From: Bacteroidota bacterium
Lineage (GTDB): Bacteria > Bacteroidota > Bacteroidia > Chitinophagales > Saprospiraceae
DNA: 20,467 nt
Reading direction: 5' to 3'
Assembly (NCBI GenBank): GCA_018969455.1
Contig: JAGWYI010000015.1
Location: forward strand, 1 to 20,467
Positions 15,636-20,467 of this stretch are shown piece by piece. Positions within the stretch are counted from its first letter, which is position 1; every line of letters begins with the position of its first letter. The notes under the pieces were generated by a model, which saw nothing but the letters and a program-made list of their open reading frames with translations, had not been told where the DNA came from and did no database searches. Both the position numbers and the translations under genes were made by a program.

Positions 15636-15672
15636 AAAAAACCCTTTGCGCCGGCAGGAGCGGCGCAAAGGG
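15636..15672 (-). terminator. Rho-independent terminator between SusD and GH30 genes
   Basis: A perfect 11-bp stem, CCCTTTGCGCC (15642-15652) with GGCGCAAAGGG (15662-15672), plus one further G-C pair, has a 7-nt loop. On the minus strand it is followed immediately by six T residues (complement of 15636-15641). It begins 6 nt after the susD-like stop, so it should cut off most transcription before the hydrolase gene. Confidence 0.92.
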
Positions 15673-15678
15673 AAAGAA

Positions 15679-17136
15679 TTAATACCCTGCGTTTTGGGTT
15701 AATTTGCTGTTTTTGTCAAGTTCTGCCTGTGGAATAGGCCAAATCAGGCGGTTGGGCGTAAGGTTGTAACCCAAATTTTGCTGATTTACACCCACAGCAG
15801 CGTTCATTACTTCAATTGCCCGACCGGTACGTTTCAAATCGTACCAGCGAATGCCTTCAAAGGCCAGTTCGAGGCGGCGTTCCTTTTCAATTGCGAGCCG
15901 CATTTCAGCCTGGTTGGAGGCGCTGGTATTGGCCAATCCGGCGCGGGTACGAATGGTATTTACCAGACTAGCAGCCCCCGGAACATCGCCCATTTCGTTG
16001 AGGGCCTCCGCCTTCAACAACAAAATATCGGCCAGTCGGATAAAAATATAGTTTTGATTGCTGCCTTCTGCAAAATTGCGGTATTTGTTGATGAAGGGGT
16101 ATTTGTTTTGCGGCCAGTGCGGATCAGACCATTTTCCAGTCACATCCAAAAAGGTGATAGAGGCGTTTTTGCGTTTGGTATCGCCGGCGGCATCAAAAGC
16201 ATACACGAGGTCGTTGGCGGGTAGGTTGAATTTTTTCCAGTCCAGGCCGCGGAAAATTTTGGTCCCCCAGTTTCCGTCGGTAGCCCCGCCGTTGTAATTT
16301 ATTTCGAAAATGGCCTCAGATGAATTTTCATGCTGATTGTCCCATAGATGGTCATAATTGGTCAACAAAGAATACCCGCCAGTTATTACAGCATCACAAT
16401 ACTGCTTTACTTTGGCCCAATCGTGTGGGGTTTGGGTGGCATACACTTTCGCAAGCATGGCATTTACAGCCCCTTTGGTGGCAAAGCCCTTGTGCTCGGC
16501 TGTTTCACGCACCTTTTCAAGTGCGACTTGCAAGTCGGCAATAATTTGGGTATAAACCGCCGTTTCCTCGCTTCTGGCAGGGAAAATAAGGCTATAAATG
16601 GCATCCAAATTGGCTGCACTAATGGTTTTAACCTCCTTTAACTGTAAAGGGACCGGGCCCCAGAGTTGCACCAACTGGAAATACATAAATGCCCGGATAA
16701 AGGAGGCTTCGCCAATGATTTGGTTTTTGCGTTCGGCACTCAAGGCCGGATCCTTTACGGCATTTACATTGTTGATGATGGTATTGGTTTTTCCAATGGT
16801 TGCATATAAATAGGCCCAATCCCGGCTTACATTGGAGTTGGTAGCGTCCAGTTTGTAGTCATCAATTTGAAAATTGGCCGGGTTGTCTCCACCGGCGTAT
16901 GCATCATCTGATTGCGCATCTCCATTGACGAAATAATCGAGTTGATAGTATTCGTTTTTAAAATCGGAATAGGCGCCAGCCAGGGCAGCCTCCACCTCGG
17001 CAGCCGATTTGTAATAGACCGAATCGGCGCTGGTATTGGAGACTGCAATGCTTTGCGATTCGGGCTCCACATCCAAAAACTTTTGGCAACTGCCCAGAAA
17101 AGCACTCAAAACGAGAAGGAATAGTATATTTTTCAT
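15679..17136 (-). CDS. SusD/RagB family outer-membrane nutrient-binding lipoprotein
   Basis: A 485-residue protein with lipoprotein signal MKNILFLLVLSAFLGSC; Cys17 is the lipid anchor and QKFLDVEPES is the family's usual mature start. It is a tetratricopeptide-like helical SusD fold that binds glycan at the cell surface and acts as the lid of the SusC pore. Typical elements are IIGEASFIRAFMYFQLVQLW (~140-159), NYIFIRLADILLLKAEALNE (~359-378), RTRAGLAN and RLELAFEGIRWYDLKRTG near the C-terminus. It starts 12 nt after the SusC stop, so the two are co-transcribed. A strong terminator follows 6 nt after the stop. Confidence 0.97.
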   Translation of the reverse strand: MKNILFLLVLSAFLGSCQKFLDVEPESQSIAVSNTSADSVYYKSAAEVEAALAGAYSDFKNEYYQLDYFVNGDAQSDDAYAGGDNPANFQIDDYKLDATNSNVSRDWAYLYATIGKTNTIINNVNAVKDPALSAERKNQIIGEASFIRAFMYFQLVQLWGPVPLQLKEVKTISAANLDAIYSLIFPARSEETAVYTQIIADLQVALEKVRETAEHKGFATKGAVNAMLAKVYATQTPHDWAKVKQYCDAVITGGYSLLTNYDHLWDNQHENSSEAIFEINYNGGATDGNWGTKIFRGLDWKKFNLPANDLVYAFDAAGDTKRKNASITFLDVTGKWSDPHWPQNKYPFINKYRNFAEGSNQNYIFIRLADILLLKAEALNEMGDVPGAASLVNTIRTRAGLANTSASNQAEMRLAIEKERRLELAFEGIRWYDLKRTGRAIEVMNAAVGVNQQNLGYNLTPNRLIWPIPQAELDKNSKLTQNAGY

Positions 17137-17148
17137 GGGTGATTTTTT

Positions 17149-20070
17149 TTAGAATTCAACATTCGCTCCCACGGTTAGCGTACGCGCCTGTGGATAGGTT
17201 CCGTAATCAATACCCACTTCTGTTGCACTGGTACCGAAAGCGTTCACTTCGGGGTCGAAACCGCTGTAGTGGGTAAAAGTAAGCAAATTTTGTCCGGTGA
17301 TGTATACCGCACAAGCCGACAAACGGCTGCGTTGAAGCAAAGCAGGTTTGAATCGATAGGTAAGGGTGATGTTTTTCAATCGAATATACGAACCATCTTC
17401 TACAAAGCGGGTTGAGTTGCGCACATTATCCACTTTTCCGCCTCCGATTGCACGGGGGATATCGGTATTTCGATTGTTGGGCGTCCAGCGTCTCAAAACG
17501 GCAACCGATTGATTTTTGCTGTCGAACATACCTTCCAGGTCGATTCGGGTTGCGTTGTAAACATCATTCCCATAAGAGCCTTGAAAGAAAATATTGAGGT
17601 CAAATTGTTTCCAGCTGAGTGTATTGGTGAGCCCAAAAACAAATTTGGGTTGTCCATTTCCGATGATGGTTCGGTCACCTGGGTCGAAGATGCCGTTGTT
17701 GTTGATGTCTTTGTATTTCAAGTCGCCGGTTTCAGGGTCCACGCCTTCTGAAACATAACCATACAGGCTGCCGAGGGGCAGGCCTTTTTTCACGATGGCA
17801 ACATCCTGATTGTTGGAGTATATGCGGCCGAAGTAGTACACATCAGTGTATTGCAGTGCGGTCACCTTATTTCGGTTGAAAGAGATGTTAAAATCGGTAT
17901 TCCAGCGCAGTTTTTTTACGGTATTTACGGTAGAGAGGTTGATGTCGATACCTTTATTTTGGATGCTTCCTGCATTTGTTTGAATGGTCGTGATGGGCAG
18001 TGAATTAGACAATTGCACATTAAGCAGCACATCATTTGTTTTTTTCAGATAAGCGTCTACATTCAGGGTGGCGCGGCCTTTCCACAAGGCCAAATCGAGG
18101 CCAACATTGCTTTGTGCGGTGGTTTCCCAGCGCAAATCGGGGTTTCCGTAGGTAGTTTGAACCGATGCGGGGCCGGAAAGCGGGTTGGTTAGTGCACGGC
18201 GGTAATAGGAAACCAAACCGTACCGAGCGTAATTTGGAATACCTTCCTGGTTGCCGTTTTTACCCCATCCGGCGCGCAGTTTCATATCATAAATAAAATC
18301 CAGATTTTCCATAAATGGTTCTGCGGAAACACGCCAGCCTGCCGAGAAGGAGGGCATGGTTCCCCAGTGGTGGGCGAGTTTGGACGAGCCATCACGTCGA
18401 ACGGAAGCCGTGAAGAGGTATTTGCTTTGGAAATCGTAGGTAAATCGGCCGAAAAAGGAGGCGAGGGCCCAGGCTTCGCGGTTGGTACTAGCCGAAATGT
18501 TATTGGCAGCATTTAAGGTTTTTACGCTGGCATCGGTAGGAAAATCATTTCCCTGAATGTAGGCATCGCTGAATTGGTTGTGTTGAACGGAGCTACCGCC
18601 GAGGAGGCTGAAATTGTGGTCGCCGAAGTTGCGTTGATAATTGAGGGTATTTTCCCAGAGCCAGGTTCGGTTGTTGCTGTTGTCGGAGCGACCAATGCCA
18701 TGTTGATCGCGGCCGTAATTAGTTTTAAAGGGATCAAGGTAATAGTCCCATTGGTGGTTGTTCCAATCGAGTCCAAAATTGGTTTTAGCGCTCAAACCTT
18801 CCAAAATGGAGGCCGTGAGGGCTACATTTCCGAAAACGCGATTGTCGCGTGTAAGCTGGTCGGGGCCTTCCATGTAGGCCACTGGATTTTCCCACGAGGG
18901 CTGAAAAGGATTGGGATCATATTGGCCGCTTCCGTCGTTTTTGTAAATGCGGAGGAAAGGCGGGGTATTGAGTGCGCTCATGATCACGCCGCCGCGGCCC
19001 GAACTGGCATTGTCGGGTGTATCTTTGGTGCGTGAACTCAAGAAATTGACATTTACGGCGGCTTTCAACCAGGATTTGAGTTGATTATCCAGGTTTACGC
19101 GCACCGAATATCGATCAAAGCGAGCAGGGCGGATGATGCCGGTATTATCGAGATAGTTCAAAGACACCATATGCCGGGCTTTTTCATTCCCTCCGGAAAA
19201 GGAGAGTTGATAGCTTTGATTCATACCTGTACCAAAAATTTCGTCGCTCCAGTTGGTGTATGCGGTTGCGGCAGGATCGAGGCTGCCAGGAATAATTTCA
19301 TCGATCAGGGTACGATAGGCTTTGGTACTGAGTACATCGATGGGTTTGCGCAGGCGTGAAACACCGGCGTATGCGCTCAATCGAACCACCGAGCTGTTTT
19401 CCTTACCGCGTTTGGTGGTGATGAGCACGACTCCGTTGGCAGCGCGCGCGCCGTATATAGCGGCAGACGAGGCGTCTTTCAACACACTCAAACTTTCGAT
19501 GTCGTTGGGGTTGAGGCCTCGAATATCGGTGGTAGGGACTCCGTCTACCACATAGAGCGGTTCGTTTCCTGCCAGCACCGAGGTGGCGCCGCGCACCCGC
19601 ACAGCAATATCGCCGCCGGGTTTGCCCGAGGGCTGAATAACCTGTACGCCCGCGGCTTTTCCCTGAAGCGCCTCAGCCGCCGAAACCATAGGCCGACCTT
19701 TAATGGAGGCTTCATCTACCACTACCACCGCGCTGGTAATTTCTTTCTTTTTTTGGGCGCCATAACCCACCACTACCACACTTTCGAGGGTAGTAAGCGT
19801 TTCGGTTAATACAACTGTTAGCGGGCTGGAACCATTTATGTCCACACTGAGGGGGTCATAACCCAGATAATTGAAAACCAGGGTACCAGACTGCGCTGCA
19901 ATTTTAAAATTTCCGTTCAGATCGGTAGAGGTACCATTGGAGCTTCCTTTTAGGAACACAGAAACCCCGGGCAAGGGGTTGCCATTTGTATCGGTAACCT
20001 TTCCGGCGATTTGGGCCGAAAGGGTTCGCGCGCAAAGGCAAACGAGCAGGAGCGTAATAATTTTGTACAT
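17149..20070 (-). CDS. SusC/RagA family TonB-linked outer-membrane transporter
   Basis: The ATG at 20070 gives 973 residues with signal peptide MYKIITLLLVCLCARTLSA; the frame is open for 25 more codons that do not look like a signal. The carboxypeptidase-regulatory-like domain is at ~21-97 (IAGKVTDTNGNPLPGVSVFL). The TonB-box region and plug follow: VVVVGYGAQKKKEITSAV, AEALQGKAAGVQVIQPSG, NEPLYVVDGVP and LKDASSAAIYGARAANGVV. The rest is a 22-strand-type barrel ending in Phe (TVGANVEF). It imports oligosaccharides captured by SusD using the TonB/ExbBD force. No anti-sigma/ECF pair or hybrid two-component regulator is adjacent in the window, and no exact -7 element was found upstream. Confidence 0.98.
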   Translation of the reverse strand: MYKIITLLLVCLCARTLSAQIAGKVTDTNGNPLPGVSVFLKGSSNGTSTDLNGNFKIAAQSGTLVFNYLGYDPLSVDINGSSPLTVVLTETLTTLESVVVVGYGAQKKKEITSAVVVVDEASIKGRPMVSAAEALQGKAAGVQVIQPSGKPGGDIAVRVRGATSVLAGNEPLYVVDGVPTTDIRGLNPNDIESLSVLKDASSAAIYGARAANGVVLITTKRGKENSSVVRLSAYAGVSRLRKPIDVLSTKAYRTLIDEIIPGSLDPAATAYTNWSDEIFGTGMNQSYQLSFSGGNEKARHMVSLNYLDNTGIIRPARFDRYSVRVNLDNQLKSWLKAAVNVNFLSSRTKDTPDNASSGRGGVIMSALNTPPFLRIYKNDGSGQYDPNPFQPSWENPVAYMEGPDQLTRDNRVFGNVALTASILEGLSAKTNFGLDWNNHQWDYYLDPFKTNYGRDQHGIGRSDNSNNRTWLWENTLNYQRNFGDHNFSLLGGSSVQHNQFSDAYIQGNDFPTDASVKTLNAANNISASTNREAWALASFFGRFTYDFQSKYLFTASVRRDGSSKLAHHWGTMPSFSAGWRVSAEPFMENLDFIYDMKLRAGWGKNGNQEGIPNYARYGLVSYYRRALTNPLSGPASVQTTYGNPDLRWETTAQSNVGLDLALWKGRATLNVDAYLKKTNDVLLNVQLSNSLPITTIQTNAGSIQNKGIDINLSTVNTVKKLRWNTDFNISFNRNKVTALQYTDVYYFGRIYSNNQDVAIVKKGLPLGSLYGYVSEGVDPETGDLKYKDINNNGIFDPGDRTIIGNGQPKFVFGLTNTLSWKQFDLNIFFQGSYGNDVYNATRIDLEGMFDSKNQSVAVLRRWTPNNRNTDIPRAIGGGKVDNVRNSTRFVEDGSYIRLKNITLTYRFKPALLQRSRLSACAVYITGQNLLTFTHYSGFDPEVNAFGTSATEVGIDYGTYPQARTLTVGANVEF

Positions 20071-20384
20071 GATAAAAAGGGAATTGGTGAGGGCTTTCGA
20101 GGCGTGCAGTGAAAAAATAGGGAAAGGAGGCTTGAATTTGGGCATTTACAAGATGGCGAAGAAACAGCCCATTGTGCCGAATAGAACTGTTTTGTTACAT
20201 CAGCAAGCAAAAGAATCCAAGTCCTCCCAATCCCATAAATCACTGAGAAAAAAAATATGAAGTTTACAAACCGTTTGTTGCACGCCAGGTAAATGACTGC
20301 ACACTTGTTGCGATGAACCTCAGGTTTTGGCCAACAAAATCATGCAGCGAATGGTACAAATTAAAAAAGCGCACATACTTTGAG
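20071..20384. other. Intergenic region upstream of susC, no gene seen
   Basis: About 314 nt of AT-rich sequence with no convincing gene on either strand. It must carry the susC promoter. On the minus strand neither an exact TAnnTTTG nor a repeat copy was found. Confidence 0.5.
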
Positions 20385-20412
20385 CACAGGCTCCGGAAAA
20401 CCGGAGCCCGTG
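20385..20412 (-). terminator. Hairpin, possible terminator of the gene entering from the right
   Basis: GGCTCCGG (20389-20396) pairs with CCGGAGCC (20401-20408) around AAAA; beyond one A-C mismatch, CAC pairs with GTG. It lies 15 nt past a stop codon on the minus strand. No T-tract follows directly on either strand, so terminator status is not certain. Confidence 0.5.
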
Positions 20413-20427
20413 TCGGAAAGTGTTTTA

Positions 20428-20467
20428 TCAATTGCGGATCAGTACAACCGACCAGGCAGCAGTCCCA
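20428..20467 (-). CDS. Possible C-terminal end of a gene continuing past the window
   Basis: One minus-strand frame entering from the right edge reads GTAAWSVVLIRN and then stops (TGA, complement of 20428-20430), followed by a hairpin 15 nt later. The residues look like a natural beta-strand C-terminus. Only 12 codons are visible, and the other two minus-strand frames are also open at the edge, so the call rests on plausibility and the downstream hairpin. Confidence 0.28.
   Translation of the reverse strand, partial: GTAAWSVVLIRN

Noticed and set aside
20071..20260. Short frames on either strand upstream of susC
   Set aside because: They are short, overlap the susC start region or its reverse, and show no conserved motif.

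Overview
The window looks like part of a Bacteroidota chromosome. The evidence is a SusC/SusD outer-membrane pair, a type III glutamine synthetase of exactly 729 residues, several TAnnTTTG-type -7 promoter elements and weak Shine-Dalgarno sites. A Saprospiria-like source is possible but is only a guess. Base composition is moderate and even throughout. No tRNA, rRNA, CRISPR array, transposase or phage gene is visible.

Layout. (1) 1-3100: a GNAT acetyltransferase (+) converges, with 2 nt between stops, on a 720-residue protein (-). That protein reads as a type I periplasmic-binding domain fused to a pentameric ligand-gated ion channel. A ~105-bp palindromic repeat lies on each side, in opposite orientations. 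(2) 3158-8713, all on the minus strand: amt (ammonium transporter), then glnN (type III glutamine synthetase), then glsA. GlsA has the complete layout of animal kidney-type glutaminase: EF-hand-like N-terminus, catalytic core and ankyrin tail. (3) 8937-11938 (+), divergent from amt: a two-component pair. The histidine kinase has a PilJ/NarX-type P-box sensor, and the response regulator is REC-PAS-LuxR. (4) 11939-13936 (-): an exported vanadium-haloperoxidase-family protein whose stop abuts the response regulator's stop. (5) 14031-14137: a third, decayed copy of the repeat. (6) 14163-20070 (-): a small polysaccharide utilization locus, SusC-SusD-terminator-GH30 lipoprotein. (7) 20071-20467: non-coding sequence, a hairpin, and probably the last codons of another minus-strand gene.

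How the genes may work together. Region 2 covers ammonium uptake, assimilation into glutamine, and hydrolysis of glutamine to glutamate and ammonium. The divergent two-component pair is a candidate regulator, because its P-box resembles that of nitrate/nitrite sensors. The receptor-channel follows glsA on the same strand but lies beyond a strong terminator. Its ligand is unknown; an amino acid or related nitrogen compound is a reasonable hypothesis. The SusCD-GH30 locus is a separate carbon-acquisition module, perhaps for a beta-glucan.

Most notable are the receptor-channel fusion, the animal-like glutaminase beside it, and the palindromic repeat family that brackets the channel gene. All calls come from reading motifs by eye; no database search was run.
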